Part shown: positions 9,271 through 17,333 of the stretch, piece by piece
How positions within the stretch are numbered: the stretch's first letter is position 1
Layout of the letters: each line of letters begins with the position of its first letter
Assembly: GCA_023262965.1 (NCBI GenBank)
Contig: JALQXX010000011.1
Coordinates: 1-38,858, forward strand
Source: Candidatus Marinamargulisbacteria bacterium
GTDB taxonomy: Bacteria > Margulisbacteria > Marinamargulisbacteria > UBA817
Direction: 5' to 3'
DNA length: 38,858 nt
Translations under genes and position numbers: made by a program
The notes under the pieces: generated by a model
Seen by the model: only the letters and a program-made list of their open reading frames with translations
Database searches by the model: none
What the model was told of the DNA's origin: nothing

Positions 9271-9773
9271 ACACATTATCAAACGAAATGATTCGAAATT
9301 GGCTTCGTGGATTTTTTGATATGGCCGCTAACACATTAAAAGTGAGTATGCGATTCAAACAAATTGCCACTCAAGAGGTGTTGTATCATCATTTTGTTGG
9401 GTATCACACATCGCCGCAATGGGTTGTATTATGTAACGATACCAGTACCCAAAAGTCGATTGTAATTACCATGGATTATGCCTGTATTCAGGCCTGCACA
9501 CACGCATTTTTTTCGGCCTATGATATTGCATTAAATCCACCAAAGTCAGGATTATCGTTTAGCGAAGAATTTATGGCCACACGGTTATCGGAAATAGCCA
9601 TTGATGTTTTTTCAAAAATCAATGTATCCATTAACTTTATTCGAAATGAACCCGATTTGGCCCTGGTTCATCCGTTTAATGACGATGAATCCGTTAGTCA
9701 TCATCACATTGAATGGTTGATTGGGAATCAATCCATAGGATCGTTACACGTATGTCATTCGCACGTATTGTAA
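9267..9773 (+). CDS. FliM middle-domain-like protein, stand-alone
   Basis: This 168-residue protein resembles the middle (CheC-like) domain of the flagellar switch protein FliM. Residues 97-117 (start LSFSEEFMATRLSEI) correspond to the FliM helix that usually reads FTEIE...RLxExxL. Residues 132-165 match the FliM strand pair around the P-x-E-x-V...G..G.L.LC signature (FNDDESV, IGSLHVCH). It lacks the N-terminal CheY-binding peptide of FliM and the C-terminal SpoA/FliN domain, so it could contact a FliG-like partner but should not answer CheY. The start at 9267 overlaps the preceding stop as ATGA and has GAAGGT upstream; an ATG at 9249 is less likely. No signal peptide is present, so it is cytoplasmic, facing the FliG part of its neighbour. 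The assignment rests on remote similarity and is moderate. Confidence 0.6.
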   Translation: MNTLSNEMIRNWLRGFFDMAANTLKVSMRFKQIATQEVLYHHFVGYHTSPQWVVLCNDTSTQKSIVITMDYACIQACTHAFFSAYDIALNPPKSGLSFSEEFMATRLSEIAIDVFSKINVSINFIRNEPDLALVHPFNDDESVSHHHIEWLIGNQSIGSLHVCHSHVL

Positions 9774-10738
9774 TGGGATGTTTGGCGATTAGCGTCGCTA
9801 TTCATGCGGTATTGCCCAGCGATTTGATCTTTACCCCAACAGCGGATTTTCCATCAAGAGGGCATACCGAGTTGGGGTATCAATTATCGTATTATACGAT
9901 TCAATCCCGAACGTATGATGAGGGAGTGTATTTTAATCACAGTGTATCCAAAACAATTCGATGGGGCCTTGAGCATTACCGTGTTAATGACACCAATTAT
10001 TTGTATTACCATTTTGCGTATCGATTGGGATCGCTGTTTCACCAATCCAAATACCGATTGTTTTTTGCGGGTACGGTCAATTATTTGAGTCATCACAGAC
10101 ATGTGTTGACTACAGATCGTATGTACGATGGCAGTTTAACGGCAACCTGGTCCCCCTATCAACAACCGTTTCAAGCACACGTTACCCTTGCGCGAGCCAT
10201 CACCAATGCACGTTATTATGTTATGGGCGCCGTAAGTTATACCAAAGATTGGGGTCATTTGTCGATTGAATGGGATGGCGCATTTATGAATTTTTCGAGT
10301 CAATTTGATATTTACAAACGATTGAATTTTAGAGCCGGTGTTACAAAAAATACACAAAACAACACCGAGGTTATTTTTAAAAGTGCTATTGGGATTATTG
10401 ATATCTTCTCGGCCGATACACCATCCCTCCCCCCAACGATGTCACCTGAGCCCTTGCCTACCGTGAATACCCAAATGGGACTTACACACATTCAAGATGG
10501 ACTCACCTTTTACTATAAGGGGGACTATGCGAATGCTCGCAAATCCTATGAAATCGCCCGCGAATTGCTTCCAAATTCGGCTACGGTTCGGGAGCGATTG
10601 GGATCCATTTATTACCAGCTGGGTGAGTTTGATAACGCGCGTATTGAATGGGAAAAAGCCAATGTGTTAGCACCGTCGGCTCGATTACAACAATTTATTA
10701 TTGAAGCCAAAGCAAAAGGCGAAAGTGTGTTTGAATAA
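9752..10738 (+). CDS. Outer-membrane beta-barrel protein with C-terminal TPRs (first of pair)
   Basis: I do not recognise this as a named family. The 328-residue product begins with a short basic-hydrophobic signal peptide (MSFARIVMGCLAISVAIHAV). Residues about 25-220 then show alternating aromatic and polar strands with frequent Tyr, Phe and Trp, as in outer-membrane barrels. A Pro-rich hinge (223-240) leads to about two tetratricopeptide repeats (244-310; YYKGDYANARKSYEIAREL and YYQLGEFDNARIEWEKA). I start it at ATG 9752, inside the end of the FliM-like gene (22-base overlap), because this places the signal peptide at the N-terminus; an in-frame TTG at 9713 would put 13 residues ahead of it. 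Translational coupling implies it works with the two preceding genes, plausibly as an outer-membrane partner. Confidence 0.65.
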   Translation: MSFARIVMGCLAISVAIHAVLPSDLIFTPTADFPSRGHTELGYQLSYYTIQSRTYDEGVYFNHSVSKTIRWGLEHYRVNDTNYLYYHFAYRLGSLFHQSKYRLFFAGTVNYLSHHRHVLTTDRMYDGSLTATWSPYQQPFQAHVTLARAITNARYYVMGAVSYTKDWGHLSIEWDGAFMNFSSQFDIYKRLNFRAGVTKNTQNNTEVIFKSAIGIIDIFSADTPSLPPTMSPEPLPTVNTQMGLTHIQDGLTFYYKGDYANARKSYEIARELLPNSATVRERLGSIYYQLGEFDNARIEWEKANVLAPSARLQQFIIEAKAKGESVFE

Positions 10739-11868
10739 TGCCATTGATGCGGCTCATTATGGCGGGTATTCTGGTGGGAACGTGGGGGTATGCGGCTGGC
10801 TTTAATGCAACGGACAGCTTTATCAATGTTCCGATTGCAAAACAGTATCGATTAAATGAAATTCAATTTGGCTTTTCTCAGGCGTATAACGGATCACCAT
10901 CCATCCAAGATGATTCATTGGATCGGTATGAACTGGATTTTAAGATGGTATATGCGATTAATCACCGGAATCAAGTTGCCCTCAATTTGGTGAATCCTCA
11001 TACTGTTGTGGTCCATTATCAACACACGGTTACCGACGGCTTTGGTCCGTATCAGCTGGCGTTGGGGATTCGAAACATGACCGAAAAACCCTTTTCAACC
11101 TGGGGAAACGATGCGTATGTGGAAGAAGTGAATATGTCCCCATTTATTGTCAATTCATTTTATGGCGAACACACCATTGTTAGTGTTGGTTATGGGATTC
11201 GCGGATTTATGCACCCTGCCCGCAGTTTATCAGGAATAGCCTCATTTTTTGAAACCATCAATGGCGTATTTTTTGGGTTTTCGTATAATATTTCGATGTT
11301 GCGGATTATGGCAGAGTATGATGGCCGCGATGTGAATATGGGGGTTACATTTCAGCCCACATCGTATTTTGGTATCCATTTGGGGATAACGGAGCTATTT
11401 CTTGAAGGCGATACCAACCCGCAACACATGGATGCACCACGACGGGTCATAACATTGGGGGTGTCCACACGCAATTTATTTTCACATCATGACCATCTCA
11501 ACAAGCAAATACGGGATTTAAATATCATGATCGGGGAACTGGAGCAGCGTGAATTGAAACGAATCGAAGCGCAAAAAAAATCGTTGACCGTATCGTTAAT
11601 AAGCCCTAAAGATGCCCTGGAATCCGAAGTTGTGCGGTTATATTCAGAATCCTTAGAGGATTACAATCGCCGGGAGTATGGTCTCGCTATACAAAAGTTA
11701 CAAAAGGCACTGGCATTGGATCCCACCAACAGTTTAATTTTAAGTCGATTGGGCAGTGTATATTACACCTATGGATTCAAAAATTATGCAAAATTGTATT
11801 GGAAAAAAGCCTTGTCCGTGTCCCCCGATGATCCAAATCTGCAATCGATTCGGCGATTTGTGAATTGA
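10738..11868 (+). CDS. Outer-membrane beta-barrel protein with coiled coil and TPRs (second of pair)
   Basis: The 376-residue product has the same plan as its upstream neighbour and may be an ancient paralogue. A signal peptide covers residues 1-20 (MRLIMAGILVGTWGYAA). A strand-rich barrel-like region runs from about 21 to 245. A highly charged heptad-like coiled coil follows at about 250-285 (HDHLNKQIRDLNIMIGELEQ), and a TPR pair lies at about 298-365 (REYGLAIQKLQKALALDP, YGFKNYAKLYWKKALSVSP). The start overlaps the previous stop by one base (TAATG); ATG 10747 is an alternative. It is the last gene of the fliF-fliG fusion operon, with 43 bases before gshA. Which side of the outer membrane carries the TPRs cannot be told from the sequence. 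Confidence 0.65.
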   Translation: MPLMRLIMAGILVGTWGYAAGFNATDSFINVPIAKQYRLNEIQFGFSQAYNGSPSIQDDSLDRYELDFKMVYAINHRNQVALNLVNPHTVVVHYQHTVTDGFGPYQLALGIRNMTEKPFSTWGNDAYVEEVNMSPFIVNSFYGEHTIVSVGYGIRGFMHPARSLSGIASFFETINGVFFGFSYNISMLRIMAEYDGRDVNMGVTFQPTSYFGIHLGITELFLEGDTNPQHMDAPRRVITLGVSTRNLFSHHDHLNKQIRDLNIMIGELEQRELKRIEAQKKSLTVSLISPKDALESEVVRLYSESLEDYNRREYGLAIQKLQKALALDPTNSLILSRLGSVYYTYGFKNYAKLYWKKALSVSPDDPNLQSIRRFVN

Positions 11869-11911
11869 TTACATACTTGCCAACTCCTTAATTGAATGAT
11901 TAACTCACAGC

Positions 11912-13111
11912 ATGAATGATTTATACCATTCCCTGCACCCTCGATTACCCGATATTTATAATTGGTTGAATCAAAAGCGTCCCAACACGCCACCACTCCC
12001 CTATTCCAGTGTTGATATTCGAGAATCCTATTTTAAAATAGCCAGTATTGATACCAATGTGTTTCCCGCGGGATTTAATAATCTTGTGCCCGCATATCAA
12101 TCGGGCATTGTGGAATCATTTCAGTTATTTTTGCAAACGTATTACCCCCAAGTCCGCCACATACTGCTGTGCTGTGAAGACCATACGCGAAACACGTTTT
12201 ATTTAGAAAATGTGTATGCTATACAGCATTATTTGGAATTGGCCGGAGTGGCGGTAACCATTGGCTCTTTTTTTAATGACCATCCCCATGTCTGTCACGA
12301 TTCCGGCTACCTGGATATTCAAACGGCGCATAATCACACCATTCGGGTTCATTGCCTGGCGTATATTGTGGCGCATCGCGACGCTTACCCTGTGGATTTG
12401 TGCATGCTAAATAATGACTTAACCGACGGCAAATACAACGAATTAATGGCCTTAGATGTCCCCATCATTCCCGATCCCCAAATGGGGTGGCATCGCCGAA
12501 AAAAATCCGATCACTTTGCAATTTTAAACAACTATGCGGTTGCGTTGGTGGCCGATTTGGGATTAGCGATTGATCCATGGTTAATAACCACTTATTTTTC
12601 GGTTGTTTCAGCCGTTGATATCCACAATGACACGGATCGGGAACGGCTTGCCGATGCCGCGAGCGATTTATTGGTTGCTATTTCGGCTCAATACAAACAA
12701 CATGGGATAACGGAGTCGCCCTATTTGGTTCTGAAATCGGATAGTGGCACGTATGGTATGGGTGTTATTCGAGTATTTGACCCGATGGACATTCGTCAGC
12801 TAAATCGTAAAAATCGCAATAAATTAGCCAAGGGGAAGGCATCTATTCCCATTGAAACTATTATGATTCAAGAAGGTATTCCCAGTGTTCGTCAGGTAAA
12901 CAATATCCCATCTGAAGAAGTGATATACAGCGTTGGGGGAAATACGGTGGGGGGATTTTATCGATTTCATCCTGAAAAAACCGGCCATGATATTTTAAAT
13001 GCGCGTGGAATGCAGTTTTCGCCCCTGGTTCCTGCAACCCCCTCGCCTATTAGTGATATTATAGCGCGTTTGGCCGATGTATCGGCGCATCACGAAAGCA
13101 TCGGCTCATGA
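11912..13111 (+). CDS. gshA: Glutamate-cysteine ligase, Acidithiobacillus-type
   Basis: This gene makes gamma-glutamylcysteine, the first step of glutathione synthesis. The 399-residue protein resembles the short glutamate-cysteine ligase family first described from Acidithiobacillus and found in many proteobacteria, rather than the E. coli type. Recognisable segments are FPAGFNNL near residue 52, LCCEDHTRNTFYLENV near 87, VPIIPDPQMGWHRRKKSDHF near 185, KSDSGTYGMGVIRV near 275, and the C-terminal VNNIPSEEVIYSVGGNTVGG. Synteny with a glutathione synthetase whose start overlaps its stop (ATGA) supports the call strongly. A weak promoter-like pair, TTGCCA (11877-11882) and TAACTC (11901-11906), lies just before the ATG. 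Confidence 0.9.
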   Translation: MNDLYHSLHPRLPDIYNWLNQKRPNTPPLPYSSVDIRESYFKIASIDTNVFPAGFNNLVPAYQSGIVESFQLFLQTYYPQVRHILLCCEDHTRNTFYLENVYAIQHYLELAGVAVTIGSFFNDHPHVCHDSGYLDIQTAHNHTIRVHCLAYIVAHRDAYPVDLCMLNNDLTDGKYNELMALDVPIIPDPQMGWHRRKKSDHFAILNNYAVALVADLGLAIDPWLITTYFSVVSAVDIHNDTDRERLADAASDLLVAISAQYKQHGITESPYLVLKSDSGTYGMGVIRVFDPMDIRQLNRKNRNKLAKGKASIPIETIMIQEGIPSVRQVNNIPSEEVIYSVGGNTVGGFYRFHPEKTGHDILNARGMQFSPLVPATPSPISDIIARLADVSAHHESIGS

Positions 13112-14037
13112 ATAGCGTATTTTGGATGGATGACCCGCTTGGTATTAACCCCAAAAAAGATTCCACATATTTGCTCATTCACGCATGTTTTAATCACCAC
13201 ATTACGCCATACTATATGATGGCAATTACCATTGATGGTGAGCACTTACGTGTTACAGTGGCCCCCTTTAAGAACACGGATTTGGGGGATCCTCTTCAGC
13301 TGGGGACCCCTCTTCAACTAACCGACACGGATTGCGATGTCATATGGTTGCGAAAAGATCCGCCTGTCGATGATGCGTACCGGCGAGATTTGCTATTGCT
13401 GAACGAATTTGCCACAAAAGTTCACCTGTTGAATGATCCCAAGGGCATTTTACTGAATAATGAAAAATTGGCCGCTCGGCAATTTGTATCGTTGACCCCG
13501 CCCACATTAATCACATCAAAAAAAGCCGATATTTACGCATTTTTACAAACCCATGGAACGGCTATTGTAAAACCTTTGGATGGCTTTGGTGGTCAAGGCA
13601 TATTTAAACTAACGCGTTCCGATACGAATTGTGACACAATTATTGATCAATGTACCCATCAGGAACGTGTTCCCATCATCTGTCAAAAAGCGGTTGACCA
13701 TACGACAGGCGATAAGCGGGTTATTTTAATGGATGGTGTTCCGTTGGGTTGTGTAAAACGCATTAATTATCATGGCCATCGTAATAATTTTATGGCAGGC
13801 GGTGTGGCTGAGCCGGCTACACTAACCCCACGTGATCATCACATAATTGATACTATTCGCCCCTTTATTCAAAGTAATGGCTTATTTTTTGTTGGCATTG
13901 ATATTATTGACGGCTATTTAATAGAGATAAATGTAACATCCCCCACCGGATTGCATGAAATAAATCGGTTGGATTCCGTTTCGTTGCATGATACAATTAT
14001 ACGCGAAATGATGCTAAAAGTGACACAAGCATGTTAA
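13108..14037 (+). CDS. gshB: Glutathione synthetase
   Basis: GshB adds glycine to gamma-glutamylcysteine using ATP. The 309-residue length fits the prokaryotic family. An N-terminal segment contains DVIWLRKDPPVDDAY. The ATP-grasp fold follows, with a lysine-containing loop (AIVKPLDGFGGQGIFKL), HRNNFMAGGVAEP and the metal-binding end IDGYLIEINVTSPTGLHEIN, all typical of this enzyme. It overlaps gshA by 4 bases and the glutaredoxin gene by 7 bases, so it is translated within one operon. Having GshA and GshB together means the cell can make glutathione, which is unusual outside proteobacteria and cyanobacteria and may reflect acquisition. Confidence 0.95.
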   Translation: MNSVFWMDDPLGINPKKDSTYLLIHACFNHHITPYYMMAITIDGEHLRVTVAPFKNTDLGDPLQLGTPLQLTDTDCDVIWLRKDPPVDDAYRRDLLLLNEFATKVHLLNDPKGILLNNEKLAARQFVSLTPPTLITSKKADIYAFLQTHGTAIVKPLDGFGGQGIFKLTRSDTNCDTIIDQCTHQERVPIICQKAVDHTTGDKRVILMDGVPLGCVKRINYHGHRNNFMAGGVAEPATLTPRDHHIIDTIRPFIQSNGLFFVGIDIIDGYLIEINVTSPTGLHEINRLDSVSLHDTIIREMMLKVTQAC

Positions 14038-14267
14038 CACTTATTGTAGCCAATCCCTGCCCTTTTTGTGATAAGGTTGTGAATTATATTCAAAAAAGCA
14101 ATATTGCAGATGTGGTTATTGTGGATACAGAATGGGATCCATCTGAGCACGATCGTTTACGTCGTGAATACGGCAAAACGCAGGTGCCGTTATTGCTGAT
14201 TGATAATCAGCCCTTGTATGAATCGGATGCTATTATTGACTATCTTCGTAGACGGACACCATCATGA
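14031..14267 (+). CDS. Dithiol glutaredoxin
   Basis: This 78-residue thioredoxin-fold protein has the active site CPFC near residues 11-14 (ANPCPFCDKVV). It also has the cis-proline region QVPLLLIDN and a C-terminal ESDAIIDYL, matching the glutathione-S-transferase-N-like glutaredoxins. It would use the glutathione made by the two preceding enzymes to reduce disulfides, possibly including ribonucleotide reductase. It overlaps gshB by 7 bases and bolA by 4 (ATGA). Confidence 0.88.
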   Translation: MLTLIVANPCPFCDKVVNYIQKSNIADVVIVDTEWDPSEHDRLRREYGKTQVPLLLIDNQPLYESDAIIDYLRRRTPS

Positions 14268-14566
14268 CCCAAACAGCCCTAATTGAATCCATTATACAGC
14301 AGGCTATCCCGGATGCCTGGGTGATTGTACATAATATCAATAATGATGGATCGCATTTTGAAGCCGTTGTTATTTCGGCTACCTTTAATGGGTTATCGGT
14401 ATTGAAGCAGCATCAACGGGTCATGCGCCCTTTACAAGAAGCCTTTGAGACAGCGGTGCATGCTCTGGCACTAAAAACATTTTCACGAGATTCATGGAAC
14501 GAAACGCAGCATAACTATTCGGGCATTGCCCAAAAAATAAAGGAGAAATACAGTGACATCATCTAA
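14264..14566 (+). CDS. BolA family protein
   Basis: The 100-residue protein shows the BolA pattern: VVISATFNGLSVLKQHQRVM near residues 35-54 and then the helix ending in VHALALKTFSRDSW, where the family usually has IHALS.KT..P..W. BolA proteins bind monothiol CGFS glutaredoxins through a shared 2Fe-2S cluster, and such a glutaredoxin is the next gene, overlapping by 14 bases. Its probable job is iron-sulfur delivery or iron sensing. The start overlaps the preceding stop as ATGA. Confidence 0.85.
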   Translation: MTQTALIESIIQQAIPDAWVIVHNINNDGSHFEAVVISATFNGLSVLKQHQRVMRPLQEAFETAVHALALKTFSRDSWNETQHNYSGIAQKIKEKYSDII

Positions 14567-14873
14567 CATCGCTCAAGAAAAAGATCGGATTAAAGCGGAT
14601 ATTGCCGCGCACAAAGTTATTTTGTACATGAAAGGCAGTAAATCCATGCCAATGTGTGGTTTTTCGGGACAAGTGGTGCATCTGCTCAATGGGCTAAATG
14701 TTCCTTATGAAACACGAAATGTTCTCGAAAATGAAACTCTACGGCAAGCCATTAAAGAATTTTCGGATTGGCCAACGATTCCTCAGTTATATATTAATGG
14801 TGAGTTCATTGGTGGGTGCGATATTATTACAGAGTTGCACCAAACCGGTGAACTTCAGCGTCTACTTGGCTAG
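14553..14873 (+). CDS. grxD: Monothiol glutaredoxin, Grx4 family
   Basis: This 106-residue CGFS glutaredoxin carries and transfers 2Fe-2S clusters using glutathione as a ligand. Visible family marks are KVILYMKGSKSMPMCGFSGQ (Cys35), the WPTIPQLYINGEFIGGCDI segment with the cis-Pro, and a C-terminal ELHQTGELQ. It starts with GTG at 14553, preceded by AAAGGAG within the end of bolA. Pairing with BolA and the downstream Fe-S enzyme MutY makes an iron-sulfur role likely. The mutY ATG follows the stop codon with no gap. Confidence 0.95.
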   Translation: MTSSNIAQEKDRIKADIAAHKVILYMKGSKSMPMCGFSGQVVHLLNGLNVPYETRNVLENETLRQAIKEFSDWPTIPQLYINGEFIGGCDIITELHQTGELQRLLG

Positions 14874-15926
14874 ATGTGGGAATCCGCTGTTATTGACTGG
14901 TTTCGAGCCAATCAAAGGCCGCTTCCCTGGCGAACCCATCCTTCGGCGTATGCCACATTGGTGAGTGAATTTATGGCTCAGCAAACACAGCTGACCACGG
15001 TTATTCCGTATTTTGAGCGCTGGATGCACCGGTTCCCTTCCCTAGCGGATGTGGCAAACGCCCATGAAGATGCCATTTTTAAACAATGGGAAGGCCTGGG
15101 GTATTATTCGCGTGCCAAAAACCTTCAGCGAGCCGCGACTATTATTGTTAGGGATTTTAATGGTGTGATACCGCAGTCCGCACAACAGCTTCAAACCTTA
15201 CCTGGAATTGGTCCCTATATTGCCGCCGCCATTGCAAGTATTGCCTTTGGTGAAGCCGTTGCGGTGGTTGATGGCAACGTATTACGGGTTATTGCACGGT
15301 TTTTTGGCTTATACGATGATATTGCGGATCAAAAAACCAAGCAATCCATTCAAATTCGACTGAATCGCCATATTGCCCATGTACACCCCGGTGATTTTAA
15401 TCAAGGCCTTATGGAGTTAGGTGCGTTGGTGTGTACGAAAAATCCCGTATGTGATACGTGCTGTCTTCGTCCTCAATGTTATGCCGCCAATATGGATCAA
15501 ATCCAATCTCTACCCGTCAAAAAGAAAGCCCCGCCTGTTCCAAGACACACCGTTGTTGTAGGCCTTATACGACGGAGTAGTGATCAAAAAATCTTGATTA
15601 CAAAACGCAAAAAAGATCAATTATTGGGCGGGCTTTGGGAATTTCCTGGCGGCAAAGTGCGTGACAATGAATCGCATCATGATGCCCTTATACGTGAGCT
15701 GTATGAGGAGTTAAACATGACGGTTTGTGTGGATGATTTTATTTGTACTGCTAAGCATGCGTACTCGCATTTTAAAATTACATTGCACGCGTATTATTGT
15801 TCGGTGTCGAATACAGACTCGTTTCTGTTAAAATCAGCCGATGATTATCGCTGGATTGCCCCAGAAGACGTCGCCCAATTCGCTTTTCCGAAGGCCAATC
15901 GTTTAATTTTTTCACACATCACCTAG
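14874..15926 (+). CDS. mutY: A/G-specific adenine glycosylase with intact Nudix domain
   Basis: MutY removes adenine mispaired with 8-oxoguanine. The 350-residue protein has the helix-hairpin-helix glycosylase fold: catalytic Glu32 in VSEFMAQQTQL, hairpin LPGIGPYIAAAI at 109-120, and catalytic Asp133 in VVDGNVLRV. Four Fe-S cysteines (187, 193, 196, 202) have spacing C-x5-C-x2-C-x5-C, where C-x6-C is the normal first step. The C-terminal MutT-like domain keeps a full Nudix box, G260-x5-E266-x7-R274-E275-x2-E278-E279. Only the last Gly is changed (Asn281). It also has a YSHF recognition loop near 297-300. Most MutY C-domains have lost the Nudix residues, so this one may also hydrolyse 8-oxo-dGTP. 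It is the last gene of the gsh operon. Confidence 0.93.
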   Translation: MWESAVIDWFRANQRPLPWRTHPSAYATLVSEFMAQQTQLTTVIPYFERWMHRFPSLADVANAHEDAIFKQWEGLGYYSRAKNLQRAATIIVRDFNGVIPQSAQQLQTLPGIGPYIAAAIASIAFGEAVAVVDGNVLRVIARFFGLYDDIADQKTKQSIQIRLNRHIAHVHPGDFNQGLMELGALVCTKNPVCDTCCLRPQCYAANMDQIQSLPVKKKAPPVPRHTVVVGLIRRSSDQKILITKRKKDQLLGGLWEFPGGKVRDNESHHDALIRELYEELNMTVCVDDFICTAKHAYSHFKITLHAYYCSVSNTDSFLLKSADDYRWIAPEDVAQFAFPKANRLIFSHIT

Positions 15927-15946
15927 CGTATTTAAAAAATCTTGGC

Positions 15947-15952
15947 TATAAT
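15947..15952 (+). promoter_or_regulatory. -10 box of ilvE, predicting a leaderless start
   Basis: A perfect TATAAT lies 8 bases before the ilvE ATG, so transcription should begin at or just before the start codon. No good -35 hexamer is found 16-18 bases upstream. Confidence 0.5.
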
Positions 15953-15960
15953 AATTTTAT

Positions 15961-16893
15961 ATGAAGCCCTGCGCCTATATTTGGAAAAACGGATCATTTA
16001 TTGAATGGAATACGGCTACAACGCATGTTTTAACCCACGCATTGCACTATGGTTCCGGTGTGTTTGAAGGTATTCGTGCTTATGAAACACCCAAGGGCCC
16101 AGCTATTTTTAAAGCCGCTGATCATTATAGGCGATTACTGGCCTCGTGCAGTCGTTATTATTTAAATTGCCCGTATTCTGTTGATGAACTTATTCAAATT
16201 ACAGTAACTATTATTCAGAAAAATAATTTGCCGGCTTGTTACATTCGGCCGTTGGTATATGCTGATTACGGGACTATGGGGATTCTTCCTAAAAATGCTA
16301 CGTACAGTACAATGATCGCCGTATGGGAATGGGGCAGTTACTTGGGGGATGCAGGCTTAGTCAATGGTATTCGGTGTCACATTACCGATATTCGTAAAAC
16401 CCCGAGTGAATGCATGCCCGCTACAGCCAAATGTTGTGCGAATTATGCCAATTCTTTTTTAGCCAAACATCAGGCCATTACAGCGGGATTTGACGAAGCC
16501 ATTTTGCTCAACAATCGTGGCAGGGTTGCTGAAGGACCCGGTGAAAATATTTTTATTGTAAAAAATAACGAGATAATAACCCCTCCGTTGTCCGACGATA
16601 TATTGGATGGGATTACACGCAGCAGTGTAATAACCATTGCCCGAGATATGGGCTATTCTGTTCGAGAGTCCTCTATTGTACCACAGGATTTATTCGATGC
16701 TGACGAATGTTTTTTTACAGGCACCGCGGCGGAAGTGACGCCCATTGCCCAGATTGACAATCAGCCCATCGGAAACGGTGGCCGTGGACCGGTTACAGAG
16801 CGTTTACAAACGGCTTATTTTTCTATTGTTAAAGGCACCTCCCTACCCTATTCGGATTGGTTGACCCATTGTACGGTATCGTCATGCAAGTAG
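15961..16893 (+). CDS. ilvE: Branched-chain amino acid aminotransferase
   Basis: This PLP enzyme carries out the last step of valine, leucine and isoleucine synthesis. The 310-residue class-IV fold shows THALHYGSGVFEGIRAYE near the N-terminus, the Schiff-base lysine in ATAKCCANYANS, and the cofactor segment DEAILLNNRGRVAEGPGENI with DGITRSS after it. The usual sequence at the lysine is K-x-x-x-NY. The ATG has no Shine-Dalgarno site and follows a TATAAT at 8 bases. The partner enzymes IlvB and IlvN are encoded further along the window on the other strand. The 3' end overlaps the peroxiredoxin gene by 10 bases. Confidence 0.95.
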   Translation: MKPCAYIWKNGSFIEWNTATTHVLTHALHYGSGVFEGIRAYETPKGPAIFKAADHYRRLLASCSRYYLNCPYSVDELIQITVTIIQKNNLPACYIRPLVYADYGTMGILPKNATYSTMIAVWEWGSYLGDAGLVNGIRCHITDIRKTPSECMPATAKCCANYANSFLAKHQAITAGFDEAILLNNRGRVAEGPGENIFIVKNNEIITPPLSDDILDGITRSSVITIARDMGYSVRESSIVPQDLFDADECFFTGTAAEVTPIAQIDNQPIGNGGRGPVTERLQTAYFSIVKGTSLPYSDWLTHCTVSSCK

Positions 16894-17333
16894 GCGATAT
16901 TATTCCCGCTTTTTCGGTTACTAGTATGACGGGTGAAACGGTTACCCACGATACCATTCGTGGCCGTCGTGTTATTTTTTATTTTTATCCAAAAGATGAT
17001 ACCCCCGGTTGTACAACCGAAGGAAAGGATTTTTCAGATGCGTTACCTGAATTTGAAAAATATGGTGTTGATGTGTACGGCATATCCAAGTGTTCGGTTA
17101 AAAAACATCAGTCATTTTGCCGTAAGTACGATTTTGCGCATACTCTGTTGAGTGATGACACCACATTATGTGAAGACTTTGGGGTATGGGTTGAAAAGAA
17201 AATGTATGGTCGCACCTACATGGGAATCGAACGTAGCACGTTTGTGATCGATGCAAACGGTGTTATCACGCATATGTGGCGCAATGTTTCCGTACCTGGT
17301 CATGTCCAAGCTGTTTTAGACGCTTGTTGTTAA
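16884..17333 (+). CDS. bcp: Thiol peroxidase, PrxQ/Bcp type
   Basis: This 149-residue peroxiredoxin reduces peroxides with electrons from thioredoxin or glutaredoxin. The peroxidatic cysteine is Cys43 in KDDTPGCTTE. The E. coli-type resolving cysteine five residues later is missing (a Lys is there). Cys79 in KKHQSFCRKY sits 36 residues on, where Xylella/Xanthomonas-type PrxQ keeps its resolving cysteine. The downstream YMGIERSTFVID also matches that subgroup. I chose ATG 16884, since the TTG at 16857 adds nine residues atypical of the family. It overlaps ilvE by 10 bases and runs convergently into folB by 18 bases. Confidence 0.92.
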   Translation: MQVGDIIPAFSVTSMTGETVTHDTIRGRRVIFYFYPKDDTPGCTTEGKDFSDALPEFEKYGVDVYGISKCSVKKHQSFCRKYDFAHTLLSDDTTLCEDFGVWVEKKMYGRTYMGIERSTFVIDANGVITHMWRNVSVPGHVQAVLDACC

